Part shown: piece after piece, positions 50,290 through 59,777 of the stretch
How the letters are laid out: every line of letters starts with the position of its first letter
How positions within the stretch are numbered: position 1 is the first letter of the stretch
Origin: Seohaeicola saemankumensis
Lineage (GTDB): Bacteria; Pseudomonadota; Alphaproteobacteria; Rhodobacterales; Rhodobacteraceae
DNA: 64,000 nucleotides
Direction of reading: 5' to 3'
Assembly: GCF_021021435.1 (NCBI RefSeq)
Contig: NZ_JAINWI010000005.1
Span: 186,001-250,000 of the forward strand
The notes under the pieces: model-generated
The model's input: only the letters and a program-made list of their open reading frames with translations
What the model was told of the DNA's origin: nothing
Database searches by the model: none
Translations under genes and position numbers: made by a program

Positions 50290-51726
50290 GTGTCCCAAAC
50301 TGAACCAGAAGCCCCCCCAAGCCTGTATGCCGCGCGCGAGCCTATCTTTCCAAGGCGCGTATCAGGCAAATTCCGCAACCTGAAATGGGTGATCATGGCG
50401 GTAACCTTGGGGATTTATTACCTGACGCCCTGGATTCGTTGGGATCGCGGCCCCAACCTGCCTGATCAGGCAGTGCTGCTTGATCTTGCAAACCGGCGCT
50501 TCTTTTTCTTCTGGATCGAGATATGGCCGCATGAATTCTACTTCATCGCCGGCCTGCTGGTCATGGCCGGTCTTGGCTTGTTCCTGTTCACCTCGGCGCT
50601 GGGCCGCGTGTGGTGCGGCTATGCTTGCCCGCAGACGGTCTGGACCGATTTGTTCATCCTTGTCGAGCGCTGGATCGAAGGCGACCGCAACGCCCGCCTG
50701 CGTCTGCACCGACAGGAGAAATGGGATGTCCGCAAACTCCGCCTGCGGATGACCAAATGGATCAGTTGGTTCCTGATCGGACTGGCGACAGGCGGTGCTT
50801 GGGTTTTCTACTTCACCGATGCGCCGACACTGGCCCGCGATCTGGTGACGCTGAACGCGCATCCCATCGCCTATACAACTATGCTGATCCTGACGATGAC
50901 GACCTTCATCTTCGGTGGTTTCGCGCGCGAACAAATCTGCATTTATGCCTGTCCGTGGCCACGTATTCAGGCCGCCATGCTGGACGAGGACAGCCTGACA
51001 GTGGGCTATCGCGACTGGCGGGGCGAACCCCGCGGCAAGCTTCGCAAGGGGGAAGGCGCGGAAAACCTTGGCGATTGTATTGACTGCATGGCCTGCGTCA
51101 ATGTCTGCCCCATGGGGATCGACATTCGTGACGGCCAACAGATGGAATGCATCACTTGTGCCCTGTGTATCGACGCATGCGACGATGTCATGGACAAGAT
51201 CGGCAAGCCGCGTGGTCTGATCGACTATATGGCCTTGACGGATGAAACTGCAGAACGCGCAGGCAAGGCACCCAAGCCTGTCTGGAAACACGTCCTTCGC
51301 CCGCGTACGATCCTATATACGACGCTATGGTCTCTGGTCGGCGTGGGTCTGGTGATCGCCCTGTTTATCCGCTCGGACATTGAGATGACTGTTGCGCCGG
51401 TGCGTAACCCGACCTTTGTCACCCTCTCGGATGGCTCGATACGCAATACCTATGACGTCCGTTTGCTCAACAAACAGGGCGAGGAGCGTCCGTTCAAGGT
51501 GACCGTCGTCGGGGACGAGCCGTTTCTGGTCGAACTGGAAGCCGCAGAGGGAGATACTGTGATGGTTCCGGCTGACACCACCTTCCTGCAAAGGGTCTAT
51601 GTCGTTGCACCGGCAGGCAGTCAGTCTGCGGCCAGCGAACGCGTCGATCTCCGGCTATGGGTCGAGGATATGACCAATGGCGAACGCGTCTACAAGGATA
51701 CGATATTCAACGGGAGTGCGAACTGA
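50290..51726 (+). CDS. ccoG: cbb3 oxidase assembly protein CcoG (FixG/RdxA)
   Basis: A 478-residue membrane iron-sulfur protein, thought to reduce copper for delivery to CcoN. The GTG at 50290 gives the family length. It has about five helices and a periplasmic C-terminal IgG-like part. Ferredoxin-type cysteines cluster at residues about 263-303 (CIDCMACVNVCPMG, then CITCALCIDACDDV). An extra pair lies in CGYACPQTVW near 112. Its stop overlaps the ccoH start. Confidence 0.95.
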   Translation: MSQTEPEAPPSLYAAREPIFPRRVSGKFRNLKWVIMAVTLGIYYLTPWIRWDRGPNLPDQAVLLDLANRRFFFFWIEIWPHEFYFIAGLLVMAGLGLFLFTSALGRVWCGYACPQTVWTDLFILVERWIEGDRNARLRLHRQEKWDVRKLRLRMTKWISWFLIGLATGGAWVFYFTDAPTLARDLVTLNAHPIAYTTMLILTMTTFIFGGFAREQICIYACPWPRIQAAMLDEDSLTVGYRDWRGEPRGKLRKGEGAENLGDCIDCMACVNVCPMGIDIRDGQQMECITCALCIDACDDVMDKIGKPRGLIDYMALTDETAERAGKAPKPVWKHVLRPRTILYTTLWSLVGVGLVIALFIRSDIEMTVAPVRNPTFVTLSDGSIRNTYDVRLLNKQGEERPFKVTVVGDEPFLVELEAAEGDTVMVPADTTFLQRVYVVAPAGSQSAASERVDLRLWVEDMTNGERVYKDTIFNGSAN

Positions 51727-52184
51727 TGACCGAGAGAAAACTGACAGGGCGCCACGTGCTGATGATCTTTTGCGGGGCATTCGGCGTCATCATCAGCGTG
51801 AACCTGCTTCTGGCCTATTCCGCCGTCAGCACCTTTCCGGGGCTTGAAGTTAAAAACTCCTACGTGGCCAGCCAGCAATTCGACGAGCGCAAGGCCGCGC
51901 AAGAAGCCTTGGGGTGGACCGTGCGCGCAGATGCGGCCGAGGGTCAGGTCATTCTCAGCATCTCCGACGAGGCGGGCAGGCCCGTGCGGGTCGGTGGACT
52001 TGAGGCCGTCGTCGGGCGCGCCACCCATGTTGCAGATGATATCAGGCCCGAATTCATCTTCAATGGCGCCTCCTATACCGCGCCGGTCGATCTTGCGGAT
52101 GGCAACTGGAACATCCGCATGACGGCGCAAGCCGAAGACGGCACCAAATTCGCACAACGCGTTATTCTCCATGTGAAACGCTGA
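51726..52184 (+). CDS. ccoH: cbb3 oxidase assembly protein CcoH (FixH)
   Basis: A 152-residue protein with one N-terminal helix (about 12-30, MLIFCGAFGVIISVNLLLAY-like) and a periplasmic FixH domain (VKNSYVASQQFDERKAAQEA, then LGWTVRADAAEG). It stays bound to the oxidase during assembly. The ATG overlaps the ccoG stop (TGATG), so translation is coupled. The start is confirmed by the conserved N-terminus. Confidence 0.92.
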   Translation: MTERKLTGRHVLMIFCGAFGVIISVNLLLAYSAVSTFPGLEVKNSYVASQQFDERKAAQEALGWTVRADAAEGQVILSISDEAGRPVRVGGLEAVVGRATHVADDIRPEFIFNGASYTAPVDLADGNWNIRMTAQAEDGTKFAQRVILHVKR

Positions 52185-52202
52185 TCCGGAAGGCTCCCTA
52201 CC

Positions 52203-54389
52203 ATGACCGCTGCAATACGCCCGTCGATCTCGGCCTGCCCTGCCTGTGTTGCCGCACCGGGCGCGCAGGCTCTGGCTGAACAGGCGTTGCACAAGGACGC
52301 GCATATTGCGCTGTCCTTGCCCTTGATCCATTGCTCGGCCTGCATTTCCTCGGTCGAACGCGCCTTGACGGCAGCGCCGGGGGTGAAATCCGCCCGCGTG
52401 AACCTGACCCTCAAGCGCGCCACGATCGAGGCTGATCCGGCTGTCACTGCCGATGATCTGGTCAGGCTGCTGGAGAGCGCAGGGTTCGAGGCGCATGAAC
52501 TGGATGCAGGCACCTTGTCGGCAACTCAGAATGATCGCGTCGGACGCGACGTTCTGATGCGGATGGCGGTTGCCGGTTTTGCCATGATGAATGTCATGCT
52601 GCTGTCGGTCGCAGTCTGGTCCGGCGCAACGGATGCGACGCGTGATCTGTTCCACTGGATATCGGCGGCTATCGCCTTGCCAACACTGGCTTTCTCGGGC
52701 GTGCCTTTCTACAAAAGCGCGTGGTCCGCTTTGCGCGTAGGCCGGTCCAACATGGATGTTCCCATCGTCACCGCCTTGCTGCTGGCCGTGGTCGCGTCGG
52801 TCTGGGAAACTGCATTATCGGGACATCATGCCTATTTCGATGCGGCTGTTGCGCTGGTTTTCTTCCTGCTAACGGGGCGCTATCTGGATCACAGGACCCG
52901 CGCCATTGCCCGTTCGGCCGCGCAGGAATTGTCGGCGCTCGAAGTGCCGCGCGCCACGGCCTTGCGTGAAGGGGCCGAGGTGCAGCTTCCGGTCGCGCAG
53001 CTTAACATCGGTGATCTGATCCTTGTGCGTCCGGGAGGCCGGATGCCTGTGGACGGGACGATCGTCGAGGGGCAGTCCGAGATTGACCGCTCGCTTCTGA
53101 CCGGCGAGACCTTGCCGGTATTTGCTGAAGCGGGTCGGGACGTGTCGGCAGGCGAGGTTAATCTGACGGGTCCGCTGGTCGTGCGGGCCACAGCCGTTGG
53201 CCGCGATACCTCGCTGCACCGTATGGCGGATCTTGTGGCCATCGCCGAAAGCGGTCGCTCGCGCTACACCTCGCTCGCGGATAGCACGGCCAAACTCTAT
53301 ACGCCCGGTGTGCTGCTTTTGTCGGTGCTCAGTTTCATCGGCTGGTATATCTACACGTCCGACGTTCGGACATCGCTGAATATCGCTGCGGCTGTTCTGA
53401 TCATTACCTGTCCCTGCGCGCTGGGGCTTGCTGTTCCAGCAGTGACCACGGCAGCTTCGGGGCGGTTGTTCCGTCGCGGGATGTTGATCAAGGATGCCAC
53501 AGCGATGGAGCGTCTGGCCAAGGTCGATGCCGTTGTTTTCGACAAGACCGGTACGCTGACGGCTGGCACACCGGAGCTGACCAATCTGGCCGACCGTGAC
53601 GCAGCGGAGCTGGAGGTAGCACTGGCCCTTGCGCAGGGTTCGTCGCATCCGTTGTCCCTATCCTTGGCGGCAGCAGCGAGCGCGGCGGGCGTCACGGCTG
53701 CTGATGTGACTGATATCATCGAAGTGCCGGGTTTTGGCACGCAGGGGCAATGGCAGGGTCGGTTGGTTCGCTTGGGTCGGGCGGCCTGGGTCGGGGCCAC
53801 ACCCGGCATCGACACGGCGGCTTGGCTGGCCCTCGGCGATGCAGCACCGCGCGCTTTTGTGTTCAGCGACCGTCCGCGTCCTGGAGCAGAGGAAGCCGTC
53901 AGCCGCCTGAAGGCGCGCGGTATCCGCGTACTGTTGATCTCGGGTGACAACGCGCCGGTTGTCGAGAGCCTCGCCCAACGACTGGGCATCGCGGAATGGC
54001 AGGCCGAAGCTTTGCCTGCCGAAAAATCTGCGCGGATTGCCAGCCTTCAGTCCGAAGGGCATCATGTTCTGATGGTGGGTGACGGTTTGAATGACACGGC
54101 GGCACTGACGGCTGCGGATGTGTCGATTTCTCCTGCCTCGGCGCTGGATGCGGCGCGGGTGGCGTCCGATATCGTGTTGTTGGGCAGTGATCTGACACCT
54201 ATCGCGGATTCACTTGTCACCGCGCAATCCGCTGTGCGGCGTATCCGCGAGAATTTCAAGATTGCCACGATCTACAATGTGATTGCCGTGCCTATCGCTA
54301 TTGTCGGGCTAGCCACGCCGCTGGTGGCGGCCTTGGCGATGTCCAGCTCCTCGATTATCGTGGCTCTGAATGCTTTGAGGCTCAAGTAA
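52203..54389 (+). CDS. ccoI: Copper-exporting P-type ATPase CcoI (FixI)
   Basis: A 728-residue P1B-type ATPase that supplies copper to cbb3 oxidase from the cytoplasmic side. It has an N-terminal CPACV (12-16), a heavy-metal domain with CSAC (C44, C47) and eight helices. The ion path is C403-P404-C405 in ITCPCALGLAVP. The phosphorylation site is DKTGTL from Asp447, and the hinge is GDGLNDTAAL. This is the FixI layout. Nineteen bases separate it from ccoH and five from ccoS. Confidence 0.95.
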   Translation: MTAAIRPSISACPACVAAPGAQALAEQALHKDAHIALSLPLIHCSACISSVERALTAAPGVKSARVNLTLKRATIEADPAVTADDLVRLLESAGFEAHELDAGTLSATQNDRVGRDVLMRMAVAGFAMMNVMLLSVAVWSGATDATRDLFHWISAAIALPTLAFSGVPFYKSAWSALRVGRSNMDVPIVTALLLAVVASVWETALSGHHAYFDAAVALVFFLLTGRYLDHRTRAIARSAAQELSALEVPRATALREGAEVQLPVAQLNIGDLILVRPGGRMPVDGTIVEGQSEIDRSLLTGETLPVFAEAGRDVSAGEVNLTGPLVVRATAVGRDTSLHRMADLVAIAESGRSRYTSLADSTAKLYTPGVLLLSVLSFIGWYIYTSDVRTSLNIAAAVLIITCPCALGLAVPAVTTAASGRLFRRGMLIKDATAMERLAKVDAVVFDKTGTLTAGTPELTNLADRDAAELEVALALAQGSSHPLSLSLAAAASAAGVTAADVTDIIEVPGFGTQGQWQGRLVRLGRAAWVGATPGIDTAAWLALGDAAPRAFVFSDRPRPGAEEAVSRLKARGIRVLLISGDNAPVVESLAQRLGIAEWQAEALPAEKSARIASLQSEGHHVLMVGDGLNDTAALTAADVSISPASALDAARVASDIVLLGSDLTPIADSLVTAQSAVRRIRENFKIATIYNVIAVPIAIVGLATPLVAALAMSSSSIIVALNALRLK

Positions 54390-54393
54390 CCCG

Positions 54394-54552
54394 ATGGAAG
54401 TGCTGTCCTATCTGATCCCGATTTCCCTGATTCTTGGTGGCATCGGCCTTGTCGCCTTCATCTACACAGTGCGCAGCAACCAGTATGACGATCCCGAAGG
54501 TGATGCGAACCGCATTCTGAACGACGATTGGGACGATCATCCCAAGCCCTGA
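54394..54552 (+). CDS. ccoS: cbb3 oxidase maturation protein CcoS
   Basis: A 52-residue protein that is too short for most gene calls. It reads MEVLSYLIPISLILGGIGLV with a membrane helix at 6-26, then YTVRSNQYDDPEGDANRIL and an acidic end. The RSxQYDDPxGDxxRIL stretch is the CcoS/FixS signature. CcoS is needed for heme and copper insertion into CcoN. It starts five bases after ccoI stops and ends the operon. Confidence 0.95.
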   Translation: MEVLSYLIPISLILGGIGLVAFIYTVRSNQYDDPEGDANRILNDDWDDHPKP

Positions 54553-54652
54553 TGCGGGGCAGGGGCTTCACCTTGCCGGACGCATCCTCGGGGGAGAACG
54601 GTTCTGCAGGGGCCATCGAAGGGCGCAAAGCCCCCTACAATAACAGCCGGAT

Positions 54653-56377
54653 TTAGCTGGGCCCGATCATGAAACACTGCACCTGCCGCGCTTGCAGGCG
54701 GCGGCAGGCCATATCAGCGGTTTCGCGGGTCAAGCCCATGAAATTAGCGTCAAATCCGCCGCTGCCCTGCTTGATTTTCCGCAATGCACCATCGAGCGTA
54801 TTCATCTCTGTCAGGGCTGTCTGCAACAAGACCTTCTCGGCGGCATGGCGGCTGCCGTAGCGCCCGACATTGATACCCCAGTGGCGACCGCCAGAGGTGC
54901 TGATCCGTGTCACGACATCCGGTTCCTGACTCGCAGCGGGCGCGGCATCCATGATCTCTGCCTCCTCGGTGGGCAGGCTGGCCAAAACAACCAGTCCGTC
55001 AGGCCGTGCACGCGGTTTGACAGATGGGACGGGAATGACCGCAGCCAGGGCTGCCGGTTGAGCCTCGGCAACCGCTGTGGTCAGAGCTTCGGCTGCCAAT
55101 TCTTCGGGGGCCAGATCTTCTGGGGTCAGTGTATCTCTGGCATCGCCTTCGCCCATCATTTCCTCGTCTTCTACAACGGCGGCAAGTTCCGCAATCTGGA
55201 CGGGGCGTTCAGGGATGCTTGCCGGCGGGTTGATCACTGCAATCGGTGTGGCTTCGGCCTCAACTGTGGCTGCCTGCGCTGTCGCCACCTGAACGGCGGC
55301 GGTTTGTGCGGCCACTTGTGAAAGGGCTTCGGCGATGCTGTCATTCACGGCCACAAGCACCGGCGGTGGCATGCCTGAACCGGGCCGCGACACAGGGCGC
55401 AGACTGGTGCTTACAGCGGTGACCAGTCGAATTGTCTTGCCTGCAGCGGGTCTGCCGGTGCCAACGGACGCAACCAGCGTTTCCTGGTCGCCAGCGCTTG
55501 GACCACGACCGGGAATCGCGTCGGGTTTTACGGGTTTGCGCAGGGCGACATTGGCGGGGGCTTTTTTGAAGCCAAGATCAAGAAGTTCGGCCACCCGCTG
55601 GTTGCGGGTCACAGTGGAGCGACCACCGAACACCGTTGCGATAACCCTTGTACCGCCGCGTTCCGCCGAGGCTACGAGGTTGAAACCTGCGGCGCGTGTG
55701 TAGCCGGTCTTGATCCCGTCCGCCCCGCGATAGCTGTCCAGCATACGACGGTTTGTGTTGTTCACATGCGCGATCCCCGCATCAGTAGAGCGGCGCGAGA
55801 ACAGGTTATAGTATTCGGGAAAGTCATAGAGCATGTGCCGACCAAGAATGGTCATGTCCCTTGCTGTGGACATATGGCCCTCTTGCGTCAGGCCGTGCAT
55901 GTTCTTGAAGGTCGTGCGCGTCATGCCCATTGCTGCGGCTGTGCGGTTCATGCGTCGGGCATAGGCGGCCTCGGAACCCTCGATTGCGGTGCCGATGGCA
56001 TGGGCGGCATCATTGGCAGATTTGATGGCGGCAGCACGGATGAGATACCGTAACTTGATTTTCTGGCCTGCGCGCAACCCTAGCTTGCTTGGTGGTTCGG
56101 CTGCGGCTGCCGCGGGAACCGTGACAACGGTGTCCAGCGAAATCTCGCCACGCTCGATGGCCTGAAAAGCCACATAAAGTGTCATCATTTTGGTCAATGA
56201 GGCAGGATGCAACCGCGTATCCGCGTTTTCCGAATGCAGCACCTCGCCATTCCGCGCGTCTATCACCATGGCCGCATAAGGCGCTGACCTCACGCTGAGC
56301 GGAAGCACAACGATCAACCAGATTGCCGTGAAGATAAATAGCCCTAGCCGGGCCGGCTGCCTGTGCCGCACCTTCAT
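54653..56377 (-). CDS. D-alanyl-D-alanine carboxypeptidase with SPOR domain
   Basis: A 574-residue periplasmic penicillin-binding protein that trims pentapeptides in the cell wall. Start at 56377 (MKVRHRQPARLG) puts an export helix at 11-32. Catalytic motifs are SLTK (S60, K63), SAN (S120, N122) and KTG (223-225), all within 260 residues. A long Ala/Val/Glu-rich low-complexity linker (about 300-490) leads to a C-terminal SPOR domain (GRHWGINVGRYGSRHAAEKV, ending CRRLQARQVQCFMIG), which binds denuded glycans at division sites. The SPOR tail suggests action at the septum. Confidence 0.92.
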   Translation of the reverse strand: MKVRHRQPARLGLFIFTAIWLIVVLPLSVRSAPYAAMVIDARNGEVLHSENADTRLHPASLTKMMTLYVAFQAIERGEISLDTVVTVPAAAAAEPPSKLGLRAGQKIKLRYLIRAAAIKSANDAAHAIGTAIEGSEAAYARRMNRTAAAMGMTRTTFKNMHGLTQEGHMSTARDMTILGRHMLYDFPEYYNLFSRRSTDAGIAHVNNTNRRMLDSYRGADGIKTGYTRAAGFNLVASAERGGTRVIATVFGGRSTVTRNQRVAELLDLGFKKAPANVALRKPVKPDAIPGRGPSAGDQETLVASVGTGRPAAGKTIRLVTAVSTSLRPVSRPGSGMPPPVLVAVNDSIAEALSQVAAQTAAVQVATAQAATVEAEATPIAVINPPASIPERPVQIAELAAVVEDEEMMGEGDARDTLTPEDLAPEELAAEALTTAVAEAQPAALAAVIPVPSVKPRARPDGLVVLASLPTEEAEIMDAAPAASQEPDVVTRISTSGGRHWGINVGRYGSRHAAEKVLLQTALTEMNTLDGALRKIKQGSGGFDANFMGLTRETADMACRRLQARQVQCFMIGPS

Positions 56378-56642
56378 TGTCACTGCCTTCTGCCTCAAGC
56401 CGCCGATTTTTCGGTCGGTCAAATTATTATAGGTTCAGGCTACCACAGAGAATTTGCTGAATAAAGTATTCATTTCCATGGTGTTTCGCGGTGTGGTTGC
56501 GCGAGATGATGTCATCACCACCATATCTAGGGGGTGAATGTCAGCGCATACTCTAGCTATGCCGCAAGGGGCCGGGACTGGCCTGGCGTCCCTGTTGCGC
56601 GCACATCACAAATCATCCGGATTTCAGACAGCACAGCCGTTT

Positions 56643-57341
56643 TCAGCCGATGTCACGCACCAGATCGGGCAGGGCACCAAGGTCTGCAAGCTCAAGGAAC
56701 CGCTTTGCGCCTGTCGGCGGGGGTGCCATTTCGATGTCCCACTCCAGCCCGTGCGGGACATGCACGCCCCAACCGCCCGCATCAATCACCGGAACAACAT
56801 CCGAACGCATCGAATTGCCGACCATCATGGCCCGCGCGGCACCGTCGCCATGTCTGGCAAAGAGTGTCTCGTAAACAGCGCGCGTTTTGCTCGAAACAAT
56901 CTCGACCTCGTCAAACAGATCGCCCAAACCCGATTGCGCCAGCTTGCGTTCCTGATCCATCAGGTCGCCCTTCGTGATCAGCAGCACCTTGTGCGATGCA
57001 GCGATGGCTTCAACGGCCTCGCGCGCATGTGGTAATAATTCGATGGGATGGCGCAGCATGTCCTGACCGGCGGCGATCAGTTCTGCGATGGCACTGGCGG
57101 GAACGCGCTGTTCGGTCACTTCGATCGCTGTTTCGATCATCGACAGCACGAAGCCTTTGATACCAAAACCATATTGTCCAAGATTGCGCCGTTCCGCCGC
57201 CAGCAGGCGTTGCATCAGGTGGTCCGCGTCGGTGTGGTCGCGCAGCAGATCGGCAAAACGCTCTTGCGTGAGACGGAAAAACCGCTCGTTCTGCCAAAGT
57301 GTGTCATCAGCATCAAAGCCGATTGTGGTCAGATTCTGCAT
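56643..57341 (-). CDS. HAD-superfamily hydrolase
   Basis: A 232-residue phosphatase-like protein. It has motif I DADDTLWQNE near residues 9-18 (nucleophile and acid Asp pair), motif II LLITKGDL with Thr, and a Lys near 140-150. Motif III-IV lies around MVGNSMRSDVVPVIDAG near 180-196. The helical cap is inserted after motif I. This resembles the YjjG/Gph-like group; substrate unknown. Coding starts at ATG 57341, with a GTG three bases earlier. It is divergent from clpS. Confidence 0.88.
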   Translation of the reverse strand: MQNLTTIGFDADDTLWQNERFFRLTQERFADLLRDHTDADHLMQRLLAAERRNLGQYGFGIKGFVLSMIETAIEVTEQRVPASAIAELIAAGQDMLRHPIELLPHAREAVEAIAASHKVLLITKGDLMDQERKLAQSGLGDLFDEVEIVSSKTRAVYETLFARHGDGAARAMMVGNSMRSDVVPVIDAGGWGVHVPHGLEWDIEMAPPPTGAKRFLELADLGALPDLVRDIG

Positions 57342-57449
57342 CACTTCACAGCCGATCCAGGTACTGCCTCTTTTCTAATGGGGCATTGAGGTTATATAGA
57401 GGCTCTGAAGCCAGCCCTTACAATGACCGACAAATCGAAGTAGCGCCAG

Positions 57450-57788
57450 ATGACCCAGCGGCCCATTATCATGTCTGACAAGAAAGACGGCGATGGTGAT
57501 GCATCGGTCGTTGTGCAGACACGACCCAAAACTAAGCGGCCGCCGCTTTACAAGGTTCTGCTGCTCAACGACGACTACACGCCGATGGAATTTGTCGTTC
57601 ACGTGCTGGAACGGTTTTTCGGGATGTCCCACGCGCAGGCTTTCGAGATCATGCTGACAGTGCACAAAAAGGGGCTGGCCGTTGTTGGCGTGTTCAGCCA
57701 CGAGATTGCAGAAACCAAGGTGACGCAGGTGATGGACTTTGCCCGCCGCCACCAGCATCCGCTGCAATGCACAATGGAAAAAGAATAG
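57450..57788 (+). CDS. clpS: ATP-dependent Clp protease adaptor ClpS
   Basis: ClpS delivers N-end-rule substrates to ClpAP. The 112-residue protein has a flexible N-terminus and the core [19 protein letters not shown] with the Asn-Asp-Asp of the substrate pocket. Then come [18 protein letters not shown] and [21 protein letters not shown] second in-frame ATG at 57471 (MSDKKDGDG) could also be used. The next gene starts four bases after the stop. Confidence 0.95.
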   Translation: MTQRPIIMSDKKDGDGDASVVVQTRPKTKRPPLYKVLLLNDDYTPMEFVVHVLERFFGMSHAQAFEIMLTVHKKGLAVVGVFSHEIAETKVTQVMDFARRHQHPLQCTMEKE

Positions 57789-57792
57789 CCTT

Positions 57793-58788
57793 ATGTTAAT
57801 CGACCGTCTGTCGCTGGCCCTGTCGGACGGCGACCTGTCGCTGCCCGCATCCGGCAGTATCGCTGTCCTCGCGCCTAAAGCAGGGGCTGACATTGGTGCC
57901 TTGCCAAAGGAACGGGTGCAGATCGTTACCGGCTTCAAACCTGATTTTGATGCTTTTTCTGCGGCAGGCTACGCCTGTGCGCGCCAGTCTGATGGCACCT
58001 TCTCTGCGGCGCTGGTGTGCTTGCCGCGCTCCAAGGCGATGGGGCGTGCATTGGTGGCGCAGGCCTGCGATCTGGTCGGTCCGAATGGTCTGGTGATGGT
58101 GGACGGTCAGAAAACCGATGGGATCGAGTCCATGTTGCGTGACCTGCGTGGCTTGACCGTCACGCCTGCTGTTTTGTCCAAAGCGCACGGCAAGATCATA
58201 TGGTTCAAGGCCATACCGCTCCCCGCGACGTGGCAGGCGCAAGGCTACCAACCCGTGGCCCAAGGGTTCGTGACTGCTGCGGGTGTCTTTTCCGCTGACG
58301 GCATTGATCCCGCGTCGCGCTTGCTGGCCGACGCCCTACCCGACAAAATCGGTGCGCGCGTGGTCGATCTGGGCGCGGGATGGGGATATCTGGCGGCGCA
58401 AGCGCTAACGCGCGACACGGTCAAAACCCTTGATCTGGTTGAGGCCGATCATGTGGCACTGGACTGCGCGCGCCAGAATGTCACCGATCCGCGCGCGCGG
58501 TTTCACTGGGCGGACGCCACGACATGGAAACCTGAGACAGCGGTGGATGCGGTTATTATGAACCCGCCGTTTCACAGTGGCCGTGCGGCTGACCCCGATA
58601 TCGGGCGGGCCTTTATCGCCGCCGCCGCCGGCATGTTGACGCCCCAAGGCCATTTGTGGATGGTGGCAAACCGCCACCTGCCTTACGAGGCGGCGCTGGT
58701 GCAGCATTTCACAGAGGTTGCCGAAATAGCAGGCGACAATCGTTTCAAGATATTGTCGGCTGCACGGCCATCTCGCCAGCGGCGCTGA
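57793..58788 (+). CDS. Class I SAM-dependent methyltransferase, RsmC-like
   Basis: A 331-residue protein with two related domains. The C-terminal domain has the SAM site VVDLGAGWGYLAAQAL near residues 197-212 and the catalytic NPPF at 257-260 within AVIMNPPFHSGRAAD. This matches RsmC/RlmG-type enzymes that methylate guanine N2 in rRNA. The N-terminal half keeps the fold but has no SAM motif, as in RsmC. It follows clpS after four bases, hence co-translated. Confidence 0.88.
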   Translation: MLIDRLSLALSDGDLSLPASGSIAVLAPKAGADIGALPKERVQIVTGFKPDFDAFSAAGYACARQSDGTFSAALVCLPRSKAMGRALVAQACDLVGPNGLVMVDGQKTDGIESMLRDLRGLTVTPAVLSKAHGKIIWFKAIPLPATWQAQGYQPVAQGFVTAAGVFSADGIDPASRLLADALPDKIGARVVDLGAGWGYLAAQALTRDTVKTLDLVEADHVALDCARQNVTDPRARFHWADATTWKPETAVDAVIMNPPFHSGRAADPDIGRAFIAAAAGMLTPQGHLWMVANRHLPYEAALVQHFTEVAEIAGDNRFKILSAARPSRQRR

Positions 58789-58824
58789 GACAGGCTATCT
58801 TTCCCCGAACAACGGAGACCCATC

Positions 58825-59625
58825 ATGTCTTTTTCCATCAGCGGGAAGACCGCCATCGTGACCGGAGGTGCTTATGGTATCGGTCTGGCGATCGGTCGGC
58901 ATTTTCTGGATAAAGGGGCCAATGTGGTCTTTGCCGATCTGGACGAGGACCGTCTGCGCAAGGAATTCGGGTCGAACGAGGATGGCAAATCCCATCGCTA
59001 TTTTGCAGGGGATCTGCGGGAGAGGCTCACGATTGCGAACCTTCTTTCTGCCACGATAGATGCTTTCGACCGCGTGGATATTCTGGTGAATGGCGCGCGC
59101 CAGATCATCAAGACTGATGCTTTGGACCCCGAGGATACATCCGTCGATGCGCTGCTGAACCAGAATCTACTGACCTCGCTCAGGCTGTCGCAAATGGTGG
59201 CGCGCCGGATGATCAAGCAGGCAGAGGATCAGGAGATCGAGAACGTCGGCACCATCGTCAACATTTCCTGTCTTGCCGCGCAACGTACACACCCTGATCT
59301 GATGGCCTATTCGATTTCGACTGCGGCGCTGGACCAGATGACCCGCTCGCTCGCCCTTGCGCTTGCCCCGCATCGCATCCGTGTAAATGCCGTGGCGTTC
59401 GGCTCGGTGATGTCGGCCAGCCTGAAGGCGGCTATCAAGGAAAACCCCGACTACCGCGACCAGATCATTGAACGCACCCCTCTGGGCCGGATCGCCCCAC
59501 CGTCCGAACTGGCGGAAGCGGTGCAGTTTTTGGTGTCGGATTGCTCGGGCTTCATGACGGGCCAGATCATGACGGTCGATGGCGGACGCGGCTTGCTGGA
59601 TCCGGTGATTGTCCCCGCGCATTGA
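58825..59625 (+). CDS. Short-chain dehydrogenase/reductase family protein lacking the catalytic Lys
   Basis: A 266-residue SDR fold. The cofactor turn TGGAYGIG (residues 13-20), the Asp pair DLDED and NGAR at 89-92 are present. Ser148 (NIS) and Tyr162 are in place, but the YxxxK motif reads YSIST: residue 166 is Thr, not Lys. The classical dehydrogenase mechanism would therefore be impaired, so it may bind cofactor for another role. GGAGACCC precedes the ATG. It lies 37 bases after the methyltransferase gene. Confidence 0.85.
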   Translation: MSFSISGKTAIVTGGAYGIGLAIGRHFLDKGANVVFADLDEDRLRKEFGSNEDGKSHRYFAGDLRERLTIANLLSATIDAFDRVDILVNGARQIIKTDALDPEDTSVDALLNQNLLTSLRLSQMVARRMIKQAEDQEIENVGTIVNISCLAAQRTHPDLMAYSISTAALDQMTRSLALALAPHRIRVNAVAFGSVMSASLKAAIKENPDYRDQIIERTPLGRIAPPSELAEAVQFLVSDCSGFMTGQIMTVDGGRGLLDPVIVPAH

Positions 59626-59640
59626 GCGCGCGCGTCTGAG

Positions 59641-59689
59641 GTCTTGGGGCGCTGCCCCAAACCCCGGGATATTTTCGGCAAGAAGAAGC
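59641..59689. repeat. Roseobacter-type intergenic repeat with hairpin
   Basis: TTGGGGC-GCT-GCCCCAA (59644-59660) forms a perfect seven-base stem. It is followed by ACCCCGGGATATTTTCGGCA and AGAAGAAG. I recognise this block (GC-rich hairpin, CCCCGGGATATTT, then AAGAAGAAG) as a motif often seen between genes in Rhodobacteraceae. The recognition is from memory and only one copy is in the window. It may also act as the terminator of the SDR gene. Confidence 0.5.
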
Positions 59690-59777
59690 AGTATCGCCGC
59701 CATTGCGCGTCTGGCGCTGAAGGGGCGGGGCTGCTAGGTTTTCTCCGTATGAGACCGAAACGCTGACAGGACCACCC

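Noticed and set aside
56538-57035. A 165-codon plus-strand frame opposite the HAD gene
   Set aside because: It is antisense to a protein with clear HAD motifs; the preceding 56423-56642 gap holds only promoter-like sequence.
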